Origin: Patagioenas fasciata
Lineage: Eukaryota; Chordata; Aves; Columbiformes; Columbidae
Length of the DNA stretch: 64,000 nucleotides
NCBI RefSeq assembly: GCF_037038585.1
Contig: NC_092521.1
Location: 57,263,898-57,327,897 of the forward strand
Direction of reading: 5' to 3'
Both the position numbers and the translations under genes were made by a program. The notes beneath the pieces were generated by a model, which was given only the letters and a program-made list of their open reading frames with translations, had not been told where the DNA came from and made no database searches. This document shows positions 50,401-63,300 of this stretch, one piece after another. Position 1 is the first letter of the stretch. Each line of letters starts with the position of its first letter.

Positions 50401-53400
50401 GTTTTTACAAGTAAATGACATGCCATTCAGTCCTGCTGTACTTAAAGAATGCTAATGAGACATGCCAGGTAGTTCTCTGCTGGGCAATTATACCAATTAA
50501 TATAATGATGTAAGGCAGGCAGCAGAATGAATGCAGGGTGGACCTGCAGGCTACCAGCAAAAGCTCAGGACTCTGGGAAATACTGAGCTAATACAACTAC
50601 ATGAATAAGTCATTGAGTTCTGATATCTGCTGATAGGCACAGAAAAATGCAAAGTGACTCAGCAAAGGCTCTGGGTAATATTGCACACAAAAATATTTCT
50701 GGTGTCTTGGCTAGATGACTGATTTGGCCAGAAACTGTTTTGTAGAAAGCAACAGGGGCATTGTCTAGTGTTCTAGCACTGTCAGGGTGTCACTTAAAAG
50801 CCATTTGGTTCACTTTCAATGGCTGGTTGTCTGCTTCTACGTATATAACACATTTTGTCTGCTTGTTCTAAACATCAGTATTTGGTAGATGATCCAGGTT
50901 GACTCTCTTGTCTTTCTGTCCTCTTCATATGCATTCAATTACATTGGTGTACTGTACTGATGGGATACTGTGTCTGTAAAATTTCATGTTATACTTTACT
51001 AGAGTTTCTCTTAGACCTAGTTCTCCATGGACTATAATTAAGGCATGCCTTTGTTCTTGCTTTCCCAAGGCTGTAGGTTTCTGACTTAGTTCTTTGGACA
51101 ATGCCTATACTTCCCTGTCAATTGCTAGAAAACAAATGATACTTCAACACTCGGAAACTGTTTCCCTAAATCATGTGGGGATTTCAGGCACATTGAGAAG
51201 CAGAATTTGCCCAGAGCTGTCATTCAGAGACAAACCTGTTAGTGACATACAGAAATTACAGCCTGATGGAGGAAAACAAGTCAAGCATAAGATAACTGAG
51301 ATATTTCTGTGATCACATCAGAGCATTGATGTAACTGGAAGGGTAGAATAACAATATTGTAGTAGATTTTATTACTAGATGACATGTTTGGCCATTGCAG
51401 CCTTTAAACTAACTTCCAATATGTCTTTAAATTCTGCTTTTTGCATTAGCCATTTGATGACACAATTATTTTCAGCCATCTACATTACTTGAAAACTTAC
51501 TAGCATTTTTCAAGTGTAAATCATAAGAACTATCCAGGTATCATCTGGTGTCTGTTCTGGAGCATATTTCATTCAAAGGGCTGCAGGTACTTGCATTTGG
51601 ATCTACTTTTCCTTGCACAGGAACAGCAGCACTATGCACACCAAGACTTGCGTGTGTCTACCCTGTTGTATTGTGAGTACAGTAGTTTTTAACATAGTAG
51701 TGTAAAGACTCTTTAAGGCAACAATCTTCTATCTTCTTAACATCTCTCTTGAGCTCCCAAAATAGCAGGGGCTGAGAATTTCCAGAGAGGCTACAGGGAG
51801 CTGACGTCTGGCTTTCGTTCAAAATAAACTATGGGGTTTTTTTTTTGTCCATAGCCTTTCTAGACTCCTTTTAAAATTTTAACTTCTGATTTTTTCAGTA
51901 AGGGGCAGGGTGCAAAATACCATGAAAAGAAGTTTTGTTACAGAGTAAACTGTAATTGGTACTCATTTGTATGCTATGTTTAGAAGTGTCATTGCCTTTT
52001 CCAGTTTCTGGTGCTACCGAAGAAACACACATGAAATACTGATGCAATCAAGACTTCTTGTTCTGAAGGTGGCCTGTTTTTGCTACCTGAAGTGTGTTTG
52101 GCTTGTTAGTGGAGCCACTGTACCTTCTTTCTGCACAATTGTTCCTTCAAGCTAGTTCACAGTTCAACTCATTCCTTGGTGTTGGTTTTGCATGGACAGG
52201 TTGTAATCAAGATTCAGTGTCATCATATGGTCATATTAAATTCTGAGCAGCCTGATGATTACACAGATGTGAATGTCGAATGTCCTATTTGTCCTTTTTT
52301 GGTACTTATATTTGAGTGGTATCATATGTCCGAAAGAAGTTTTATCAGTTTCTTAATGGAGGAAAAAACAGCGATGCTTAACCTTTGAGTGCCATGACAT
52401 ACTGTGTTCTTTTTTATCCAGCCCGCTCTTTGTCAGCCCAAGACCAAGGTCAACTTTCCTCATAGCAGCTTTGCATCAAAGATTTATACTGCCCGACTCC
52501 AAGACAGCGGCTGCATTCTCCTAAGAGAGGGTAACTACTTCTTGTCTCCAGGGTGACTCTGACAAAAACCTCAGAGCAATCCAGAGCACTAGCAGGGGCA
52601 GCATATTTTTCCAAGAGCCAAGATTGCTTGTTAAGCAAGGCAGAAAAAGTGCTTGCAAACCTGTGTATAGCCTTGCAAGGTGGTAAAGCCCATCCTAGCA
52701 AAAGTTAGGCACTATTATCGTTCACACAATTTAATGCTTTTCTTTGCCTTTCTTTTCACACAGGACTGATTGACTACAACGTCCACGTGCAGAGTTTTAG
52801 ACAGCTATCTGCAGTTCCCCTCTTAAACCTGAATTAATGCTGAGGAGTAGCTACAAGAGTATAGTTGTCCCTCGATGTCAGAAAGAGGAAAAGGGGCAGG
52901 GTGATGGAGAAGGGATATGCACACAAAGAGCAGCACCTGGTTCTTCTGCTCACTTTCGCTTTGGGATGACCCACAAATGGAGCAGAAGCATCCTTGAGTC
53001 TTTTGCTCTGTGCTAATACAGAACATGGTGGTAAAAAAGTAACAGTGATGTGCAAAACCAGTAAATGCAGGTAGTAAAAGAAGAAATTGGCTTCCCAGCA
53101 CAGGGTGGACAGCTACTGAAGGAGTAATGAGTGACTGAGATTGGCTTCTGTAGCATTTTGGTCCACTAAACCTTCTGTATTACGCATTACTGCTCAGAAG
53201 GTATCTTCTGCTTCAGTTAGGATGGTGTAAATATACCGACTGTAGTGATTGTTTTTCTGCAGCAAGCAGTAGTCCTGCAACATATATTGCAACCCTTGGA
53301 ACTCTGTCAGATATAATCAGAATAAATAAACAATACTACCTGCATAAGCTGAAGGAAAATTGCACTTACTGTCTTGCTGAAGGCAAAAAGTAGCTCATAA

Positions 53401-53919
53401 TTACAGACAAATTTTACAATTTTTATCACAACAGGTGAGCATGTAGGCTGTTATGTTAATGAGAGGATGTATACGAAGAAAGAGGTGCTATTCATTGCGT
53501 CTGAAGATTTTGCTATAATCAGACTAAACCTCTGTTAGGTGAGGGCATAATCCTGAAGTCACCCAGAGCTTTGAGTGTTTTTCCTATAGGAAGTCCTCAC
53601 ACACCTCACAGAGGTTAGAATGCCTTACCAGGCAAGTGGGGGTGGCATCCAGCTGCACAAGAATGTGAAGAGGTGAAATGTAAAGATGGTACCTATAGAA
53701 ATTGTACAGAACTTACTGTTGCCCCTCCACTTTGAAAGAAGCATCATAGAGAATGCAAGGAGTTGCAATTTCTTGTGTGTTTGTTACTTCCATGTTAAGA
53801 CTCTTTAATTCACATGTGACAAGCAGGATACCTCAGCTGCCAGCCTCACAATTCCAGCAATGAAAACCAAGCTGTCTTACAGAGTTTTTACTTTTCTCAA
53901 GTGAGAGTAAAAATCATGT
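47411..53919. other. intergenic, no gene or nameable repeat seen
   Basis: Long unremarkable stretch with only short open frames. A minus-strand 90-codon frame near 48.7-48.96 kb and a 92-codon frame near 52.8-53.1 kb lack splice sites or protein-like conservation that I can recognise. Confidence 0.6.
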
Positions 53920-53924
53920 AGGAC

Positions 53925-55057
53925 TGTGGTGTGTTGACTCTGGCTGGATGTCAAGTGCCTACAAAAGCCACTCTATCACTCTCCTCCTCAGCTGGACAGA
54001 GGAGAGAAAACACAATGAAAGGCTCGTGGGTTGAGAAATGGACAGGGAGAGATCACTCATCAGTTATCATCATGGGCAAAATGGACTTGGCTTGGGGAAA
54101 TCAGTTTAATTTTTTACCAATCAAGTCAGGGTAGGGTCATGAGCATTAAAACCAAATCCTAAAGCACTTTCCCCTCACCCCTCCCTTCTTCCCAAGCTTA
54201 ACTTTGCTCCCAATTTTCTCTACCTCCTCCCCACCAGCAGTGCAAGGGGACAGGGAACGGGGGTTGTTGTCAGTTCATCACAAATTTTCTCTGCTGCTCC
54301 TTCCTCCTCACACACTTCTGTTCCAGTGTGGGGTCCCTCCCACAGGAGACAGTCATCCACAAACTTCTCCAATGTGTGTCTTTCCCGCGGGATACAGTTC
54401 TTCACGAACTGCTTCAGCGTGGGTCCCTTTCGTGGGGTGTAGTCCTTCAAGAACAGACTACTTCAGCATGGGTCCCCAACAGGGTCACAAGTTCTGCCAG
54501 CAAACCTGCTCCAGTGTGGGCTCCTCTCTCCATGGGGCCACAGGTCCTGCCAGGAGCCTGCTCCAGCATGGACTCTTCATCAGGTCACAGCCTCATTCAG
54601 GTGCATCTGCCTGCCCTGGCATGGAGTTCTACCCAGGCCGCACATCAGTATCTGCTCCAGTGTGGACCCCCATGGGCTTCAGGGGGACAGCTGGCCTCAT
54701 CATGGTCCACAGGGGAATCTCTGCTCTGGCACATGGAGCACCTCTTGTCCCTCCTTCTTTGGTGTCTGCAGGTGTCTGGTGACTTTGGTGTCTGCAGGGC
54801 TGTTTCATGTATTCTCACACCTTTCTTTGGCTGCAGTTGCACAGGTCTGTTTTTTTTTTCGCCCCTCCTTCTTAACTATATTTTCCAAAGGCACTACCAC
54901 CATTGCTGATGGGCTTGGCCTTGGCCAGTGGCAGGTCCCTGTTGGAGCTGGCTGGCATTGACTGTGTTGGACGTAGGGGAAGGTTCTGGTATCTTCTCAC
55001 AGAAGCCACCCCTATAGCCCCCCTGCTATCAAAACCTTGCCACGCAAACCCAATACG
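53925..55057 (-). mobile_element. solo LTR, ERVL-type, with 5-bp target duplication
   Basis: The element is 1133 bp. On the minus strand it starts CGTATTGGGTTTG (a TG start with the T changed) and ends CAACACACCACA. The 5-mer AGGAC flanks it directly at 53920-53924 and 55058-55062, as expected for an ERVL-class 5-bp duplication. Inside are repeated modules with 'ctccagtgtgg' or 'cttcagcgtggg' cores on the plus strand. There is no internal retroviral region and no second LTR, so recombination has removed the provirus. Open frames of up to about 190 codons inside it are chance products of GC-rich LTR sequence. Confidence 0.85.
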
Positions 55058-55062
55058 AGGAC

Positions 55063-56755
55063 AAATTAGCTGACCTGTGCTTTTGCCTTGTCTTCACAGT
55101 ATATCCTCAACTATAGCATACAAAGGTATAAGTTGCATTGCAAAGGCACAGTTGAAGCCATATTCAGGATCTTTGGTGACTATGTAGGAAACCAATTCTC
55201 TGATGTAAGAAGATTCAAAGTATTAACTGGACTTCACTCTGAGTCTCTGAGTAAGTAAAGTGGTGACGGAAACAGTAAAGCACAATGAAGAAAGCTGTTC
55301 TTCCTATTTGTTGAGTCCTGAGGGAGGAGCTTGTAAGATTTGTTCTACACTGCCAGGATCCTAACACTGAACAAGTCCTCCTTATTCACCAAAAGATCCC
55401 AGAATGTCCTGTTTTGCTGACAAAGGTTGCTACCTTTGTCTACCAATCAAATAGGGGTTGCTTCTTTCAGTCCTAAATGTCTCCAAGACAGTGCTTCAAT
55501 AGAAAGCTCCTTCTTGGCTCCTTTCCAGGTATTTTTGCATATTTGATGTATAATTGTTCCCTCTTTATGTTGTGTTTTTCTGCTGCAGAGCAGCAGAATT
55601 GTAATTCAGATCTGTCTGCATATCATCGCAAGCAACCTGTCGTGTAATAGTGCCTAGATTTCAACACAGCACATTTACCTGGTCCCTTGTTTAACCTAAT
55701 CAAGGAGTACTTCTTTTGAAGTAGTGAAGTGACTAGTAGGGTGGATGTTTGGGTTTTGGCTGGGGTCAAGCCACCACACTACAAAAAACAATGTTTTAAG
55801 TCACTTTACTGAAAACAATATCAAAGGATCTGATTTTTTTAAAGTTGACTGGTTCAACTGTCTTAGAAAAGCAGATCCTTATGACTGGGCATGCAAAATC
55901 TTTCTTAGAATATTCTACATGTAATAATGAGTATATAGGGACATTCTCATTAGCTGCTAGAATGATTTGTGTGCACTGATGTTTGAGTGTCAGTGTGTAT
56001 ATATAACAAAAGTAACAAGGTAGTAAGATGAGAAAGTTTAGGGATTTATGATCCTCTTCCTTCTGATGACAAAATAATAAATTACAGGGCTATAAGAAAA
56101 ATTATTACTGGTGTCTGCCTTTGTGTTATGTATTTGTGCTCCGTCTATTTAATTGAATATAATGTGAACTTTCACAGCTTCTGTAATCTTGTCTTCTCTC
56201 AAGTTCGTGTAAACATCACAGTGGTCTACTTCATGACAAATACGCAACATAATTTTCTGCCTCCTTGAAACCCAATTAAACACTTGTGTTGAATATTAAA
56301 GGTTGTTTATCACTGTATCATTTTAAGTTTCAAAATCTGGTACACAATTAGTGTAACCAAGTGACAGAGCTGGAGTGCAACATGATCATGACGCTTATTT
56401 TTGTGCTGACAGTTAGCAGTGGATGGGGAAGGTGCCAATTACTGTGGCTGGTCGCGAGGCAGTACCTACTCACTTGCCTTTGCTAAGTTAGATCAGTGCA
56501 GAGGGTCTTTACAGAAGAACCTAGATGGATTTTGGCATTTTGGCAATGTGGGTGCAGTGCTAGCCTCCGAGGAGTAGCCAGTTTTGTAGTACATTTTTCT
56601 TCAATACCACTTTACTCATTACTCTTCCAACTTCAGCTATAGAAGTGCAATATTTACGATCCTTTATTTCCCGCTGACTCCGTAAGAAGCAGTTTTTTGG
56701 CCAGACTGGGATAGCTTTTTATTTACTTTTGTATTTTTTACATTTCCAGAAACGG
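55063..56755. other. intergenic, no gene seen
   Basis: AT-rich. A short stretch at 55756-55778 ('ggctggggtcaagccaccac') resembles the 3' end of the ERVL LTR in the opposite orientation, but no other LTR block accompanies it. Confidence 0.6.
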
Positions 56756-56835
56756 AAAAGAAAAGAAAAGAAAAGAAAAGAAAAGAAAAGAAAAGAAAAG
56801 AAAAGAAAAGAAAAGAAAAGAAAAGAAAAGAAAAG
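56756..56835. repeat. perfect (AAAAG)16 microsatellite
   Basis: Sixteen uninterrupted AAAAG units cover 80 bp, followed by an interrupted purine tail to about 56850. The whole tract is purine-only on the plus strand. Confidence 0.98.
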
Positions 56836-56850
56836 AGAAAAGAAAAAAAG

Positions 56851-59800
56851 GAACTAAGAGAAAGAAGCAGCAGCCATTATTTTTCTTTCGCATTTTTGTA
56901 TCCATTAGAAAATACTGTGCAGAAAATCACTGAATTGTATGACCTTAAAAGGAGATGAGGAAGGCAATCTGTCTTACCTCTGCAACATCAGTAATACAAC
57001 CTATCACTAAAGAGAATATCTGATTTTGAACTTCCACATCGCAATAATGGCAGCACACGTATTCAAGGATATCAAACCCTAAATCATCAATATGTAACTT
57101 TCTACAACTGATGGCCAAGGTGACTTCCAATAACTTCAGTGGGTAAAATACTGCTGTAGTGACCTTTAATAATACAAAAGGAATGGGGAGAGTCAAAGGA
57201 GTGATATTCCAGATACCTGAAAGTCACACCAGCCTGTTTATTGCAACATTCAGCTCCCATCTGTTTGAATCTGTTCGTTGAAACTTCCACAATTTCCTAA
57301 TCTGTGGTCAAAATGCCCTTGAAGAGAAAAAGTCATATTAGAAAACAAATTGCTTTGAACTACTTATGGCCAAATTTACCATTATGCGTTTTAAAAATTG
57401 GTTAGAGTGCCCCTGTGAAAAGCTGAAGGCTGGAATTTTCATTCAAGCCATGCCCTATTGATATTTGGAGAGCTCTCAATGTTTTCTTTAAAATCAATCA
57501 GTATTTCTGTGTGTGAGGATAGGTCACTGTGCCTTCTCTGTCAGTAACAGCTGAACTGGACATGCTATTAAGTCAATGTATTCAGAAATATGTCTGTCTT
57601 ACATTGCTCATCAAAATTTCCCTGAAAGTCTTCTCATTTTTTTTACTTGATTTTAATGGTAAAATCCCATCATGACTTTTGTGACTTTAAAAAAAAAGAA
57701 GCTACTTTAATCTTAAATATGATAGCTAAATATGATATTTTATCTCCTGTCTGAAAGCAAATGTCAGAGTATCATCTAATGGGAAGCTTGGAATTTGCAA
57801 AATACTGTTAGTTTACTGATCTCATTACTAAGAAAAAAAGCCTACTTATCTTATGGATCAGGCAGATGGCACTGGCTTCGCAAGTGCTACTTGAGAAAGA
57901 AATTATTCATAAAATAACTTTTAAATTTGGACCAATGAAAGAAAACTGGGGTTAGTAGAATGTATTTGCATGACCTCCTTTAACTTCTTACCACTGCCAG
58001 AGGAAGACAAGTGATCCTCTTAGTGACCGTGTACCCGGGGGATTCCTGCCTTCTCCTGCTCCAGCTCCGCTGCCTGAGAATTGTCTCCAGGACACCCTGA
58101 TGATCAGTTCTCAATGTGCCTGCCTCCTCCTTACACAAATACAGCCCTTTACTTCTTATTCTCCTTTCATATCTTACCTGGAGAATAAACTGCTGGTGAG
58201 CTGAAAACACCGTGCACGTGACTGCAGCCCCCAGGAGCGTGTGCCTTTACCTGCACCTCTGCTGTCTGGGATGAGCCACAGGTGCTGTTGGGTGGCCATG
58301 GTGAGTCTTTCACTGCGATGGGGAAAATTAGATCTTAATTGAGAAATGTCTGCATAAGAGAAAAATTCTAATTGAAAACCAAGACATGCTGTGGATGTGC
58401 AGAGTACCATGTCATGACCTGAGAGTGTGTACTATCCAAGCCACAAATTTGTGGGTGTATATTGGGGGAAGCTGGGAAGAAAAGCAGTTGTTCTTATCAG
58501 AAGGGTTCAATCAACACATTGTTTGAAAACACAGGCCCCATATCTTTAAGGCTTGTCTGCATTAAAGGATTACTCTGAAAAGAGGTAAAGGATTAATTTA
58601 TACCACAGTTATGCTAGTAGACCTTATTCCACAGGGGTTTTCATTCTGCAATCAGATTTATCAACCAAAGATTTATAACATAGTAGCTAAGGTATTAAGA
58701 ACATCAAAAGTAACATCTTATGTGGCAGGTGAAATCTAATACAGGAGCAATCAAAGCATAGTGAAAAGCTGTTGTCTTTAGCTCAAGAAGTCTGATTTCC
58801 AGAATCAGTGGCAAAGTTCAACTGTTTTTTTTCCGAACACATCCCTGTTCTGTATCATAATGGAAGCTTTATGCCCACAGCTTTCTCCCTGCTGCTCTGG
58901 ACCACAGACTGATGTCCATAGCGTCGGATGGTACAGTGAGTGCTATAGCCTCGCTGTACGCCTGCCCTGGCTGGCACTGAGATGAAAATCCGCTCCTCAG
59001 TGAGCTTCAATTCCTTGTGTCTCTTACACAGTGATCGAATCTCATGTGAATAAATCTAGTGCTACAGGAGGATGCCAGGGACATCAAAGCCTTTGGCTGT
59101 CAGGAAGAAGCACTTGAAAGGAATATTTGCTGGCGAAGATGGAGACCTAGGTAAGGAGACTCACTTGGCTGCCATCGCTCAGCTCCATTGCACCCAAACT
59201 TGGCAGCATTTTTCATGTCTTCCTACTTGTTGCTGCAGGAGCTGGAGGTTTTGATCACCAGGGCATTCTGTGCTAGCAAAAGAGCGGATGGAATTTCCTC
59301 ATGCCTGGATAGCATTTCATTGCAAAGACTGGAATCTGGTCCTTGCACAGAAAGGTAATCTTCAAACACTCTTTGTCTGAAGTCTGTTATCTGACTGCCA
59401 TCGACATGACTCTGGGTATACCACTGCTTCAGAACAATATTTATTCTTTAATCAAAGAAAATTCACTAATCTCCTTTAAAGTAAAAACATTAAAACAAAT
59501 CTGAAAGAAATAAAAGTTGCCCCAGGCAAGCCTATTTAAAGCTATGCACAGTTGTGAATTCATGGATTATTCTTTGCTGTTAATAGCAATGTTGCTTTGT
59601 TTTGTTTGTCTGTTTGTTTGTTTGTTTTTTCAAACAGCAAATCAACTGCAGTTAGTACTAAAAGGAAATGTTCACGCAAAAAGTTATTTAGATATAGCAG
59701 TTGATTTCAGAGGAAAATGACAGAGCACGGCTTCTTCAAAAAAGCACAAGGATGGTGTAATTTAATCAAGATTTCAGCATCAGGCCTAAAAGAAGGTTTC

Positions 59801-59931
59801 TGTACTCTGTAACAAGGGCACAGAGTATCTTGCTGACGTAGTTGCTCTAGCTTTTTTTTTCAGGCAGCAAATAGAAATAGGCATATTTGTTCAAGGATTG
59901 TGTGCAAGCATCCAAATGCTCAGTTTCATCT
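56851..59931. other. intergenic, with two orphan exon-like stretches
   Basis: No gene is established. A minus-strand stretch at 56978-57163 and a plus-strand stretch at 59032-59150 have paired splice signals and open frames (see findings). A (TTTG)n tract lies at about 59594-59632. The remainder is unassigned. Confidence 0.5.
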
Positions 59932-60377
59932 GGGGGCAACAAAGATGATTAAGGAAGTGGAGCATCTCCCTTATGAGGAAAGGCTGAGGGAGCTGGGTCT
60001 CTTTAGCTTAGAGGAGACTGAGAAGTGACCTCACTAATGTTTACAAATATATGAAGGGTGTGTGTCACGAGGATGGAGTCAGGCTCTTCTCGGTGACAAC
60101 CAATGATAAGACAAGGGGTAGTGGGTTCAAACTGGAACACAGGAGGTTCCACTTCAATTTGAGAAGAAATTTCTTCTCAGTGAGGGTGACAGAGCACTGG
60201 AACAGGCTGCCCAGGGGGGTTGTGGAGTCTCCTTCTCTGGAGACATTCAAAACCCGCCTGGACGCCTTCCTGTGTAACCTCATCTAGGTGTTCCTGCTCC
60301 AGCAGAGGGATTGGACTAGTTGGTCTTTCGAGGTCCCTTCCAATCCCCAACATTCTGTGATTCTGTGATTCTGTGGG
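59932..60377 (+). mobile_element. CR1 LINE, 5'-truncated, young 3' fragment
   Basis: Closely follows the last 440 bp of the 10.6-kb CR1: 'gcaacaaagatgattaagg', 'gtggagcatctcccttatga', the ORF2 C-terminus ending LDAFLCNLI plus stop at 60285-60287, 'ggattggactagttggtctt', then ATTCTGTG three times. The abrupt start and high similarity indicate a relatively recent 5'-truncated copy. A 1-2 bp disruption near 60015 breaks the frame. Confidence 0.93.
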
Positions 60378-63300
60378 GCTTTCCTATAGACAGCAGATGT
60401 TTTGCATCACTGCCACAAGTTACGTGAAAGTGGTACAGCTCGTCACTGGAGATGTAGTTGTACTGTTACAACCTGTTTACTGATGCAAAGAGGCAGATGT
60501 TATACACAGAAACCTCTCTACCCATTCAGGTACAGCAAGTTGTGCTGGGTGAAACTATCCTTGTGAAGATATCGCACCTCTACCTTATGCATTTTTTCTT
60601 AACCAAATGAAGAAAGTTTAATTGGAATTTGATCTTCCTGAACATAAGTGTGTGTATTTCCAACTTTGTGGAAACATATTGATGCACTGGTATGGTATTT
60701 AGAGCTTGGCATTCCTGGTCTCACTCCTGCTCTGCCAACATTGCTCACTTGGTGAGTGATGCCCTGTGTCCTGTTATGAGAAGCGAAGACAGAACTTGTC
60801 TTTTTAACCATTACGTCCTGTCTGACAGATTTTCTATAACGGTTCTACTGAACTTGGCATTGCTGTAGGTGAAATAAATATTACATCAGGCTGAACTTGA
60901 GGCCCGTAACTACAGCCTTGAGCAATGTGTTCAAAGAGATGCCTACCACTTATTGAACAGCTTTGGGACCCAAGTCCTCACTCAAGGCAGTGGTGCTTCC
61001 ATCACAGCCCCCCTTGGAGGCATGGGTATCAACCTCACGTCCCAAGGAAAAAGACTTGCTTGTTTGACCACAGAACAACTCTCAGAGACAATCTTTTGCT
61101 GAAGCTACAATGAAGTGAGCCCTTGGGAGCTGAAAAAGGATTAAACAAGAGGAAACTGTGATTTCTGAACAGTAGCTGGTCAATAGGACCCCCCCCCGAG
61201 AAAGGAGAATCTAGTATTTTAGACCTTGCTCCCTAGACAAAGTATTTTCTGTTGTTGGATTAGAAACAGCAACTCAAACTATTTCGTTCTATTCTATAAC
61301 CCTCAGAGCACTCAACTCACCTTCCTCTCAAATGAATATGTGGTCTTTCAGGCAGATAAAGGCTGTGACTTGGTCTGGATCATGAGAGGAGGAACAGGCA
61401 GGTATCATTATTATGTTTTTGCTGAGTGAGGTGTCTCCCTCCTTTCATCTACTAATTGGCTCCCTCAGCTAAGTTTCTTTCTGAGCTAGCTCACCGCCTT
61501 GTTAATTGTGTTGTACTTCAGTAAATACAAAATCCATTTGGTATGCATTTGTATTCCTGTTAACAGATTTAGTTTGTCAGCAGAAACAGATCAACAACTA
61601 AGGTCAGTTTTATTTATTTGCATGTGAAAAACATTGAAGCTAGCAGAAAAATTACGGTTTCTAAGGCTGTAGTTGGGCAAATATTTCCTTTGACAGTTCT
61701 GCTGACTGCAACAGTTTCTGTCTCCAGTTTACCACTTTTTCCTCCCACTTGTATTGCACAATTCTACTTGTAGATATACAGACCAGAGCCCAAATTTAAC
61801 ACAAGAATAATCGTCCTTTTAAGTGGCTACTTTTTATCAACCCAGAACTGTTCCCTGTTCCTGTTTACCGTGTAGCTTCCAAGTGCTCCTGCTGGCGCGA
61901 CCAGTGTGGAAAGTGAGGGAAGTGAAGTCCACAAGTGTAGAAATACATGGATTTCCACTTATATCAAACTGTGTTAGTGCTTCTTTCATGGTTTCATTTT
62001 CCAGTGTTTATTTGCTAATGGTAATTTTCAGATACTTCCAATAACATTAATTATGCCCAAGACATAGCAAAGATGCCAATCCTACCCCTAAATCAAAGAA
62101 AAAACCAAACCCCCAAACCTGAAGCTCCGAATATATTTTCATAACTCTAGACTGGGGACTATATAGTGCAAGGTCTTGTAAAGACTGTGCCTAGAGTTAG
62201 CCTTTAAGTCAATACTTAATGACCCAAACATATGTCCTGACTTTCAAAAGTAATTATCATTCTGCTGTTAATGAAAATTTGTTCTAGAATGTATTTTGGA
62301 AGAAAAAAATAATCCAATGATTGAATAGGACAACCTCTGGATACAAATAAACAGAAGTTAGGAATAAAATAAAAAATGGGCTGAAAGAATAGGAAGAAAA
62401 ATCATTATAGAGGGCTAAAGTATAAAGATCCAATGTGTTTTGGTTTTATTTACCATGTGTAGTGAACACATATTCACATGGCAAAAAGCTTGTTATTGTG
62501 ATTGTGAGGAGTTGGCATGTCAGCCTGCAGTATTAAAACTGGCAAGGACCTCAACTGTAAGGGATGTAGAATCTGTGGTTTTACACGACAGTAAAGTTAA
62601 TTTTCCAATCCTGTTAGAAATGTGGGTGTGATGTAAAGCTCTGATGCAATACAGGCTCATTTGAATGGCTCAAATTTCTTTAAACAATTTTGATGGATTA
62701 ACTTGATACTGGCATGCTTTATGGCAGTGCTTAAATTGCCTGTGCACCCCATGCTAACTCTGTGTTAGGTCAGGCATTGATCATCCCATTGCAGGGCATA
62801 AACTCTATATTGTTTGCTAAATCCAGCACAAATCTTTAGGATAGAAGTATCACTTCTGCTGAATCAAGTATTCAGAATTTTTTCTTACTGCATCCTCTAA
62901 CTCACAGGACCATGTCTTTGTAAGAAATTCTCATGACCATCCTGTTATTATCTGGTACTTTATAAGCTCGCTATGTTAATCTAAAATAATGTAATAAGAC
63001 GTTAAAAAGAAGCATCTAGTTACTGACAAATTTACTGTCTTTTAGCAACACTTAAATGAAGATGAAGAGGTGGAAATTTCATTAGTTGATTAAATTATCT
63101 CTCTTATATTATCAATTCTATAATAATATTAAACTTTCATTTGCCTTTGTATTTTGATCAATTGTATTATTTATAGCTGAAAAGCACTGCGATGTTTTTG
63201 TAGTCTTGTTTAGTTGAGAATAGGCTTCTATAAATCTGAAAAAGAAAACTGTGTCTTGCTTTAAGTTTTGTTTACTCACTATTATTGTCATCGCATTAGT

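Noticed and set aside
54204..54909. Two overlapping ~190-codon open frames on the plus strand
   Set aside because: They lie wholly within the solo LTR, on the strand opposite to its transcription, and reflect GC-rich repeated modules. No retroviral protein motif is present.
57980..58410. Minus-strand frames with donor-like 'CTCCAG|GTAAGA' and 'GTGCAG|GTAAAG'
   Set aside because: The donors are good, but the only acceptor in a fitting place would give a 23-nt exon, and the two frames disagree. Too little to call an exon.
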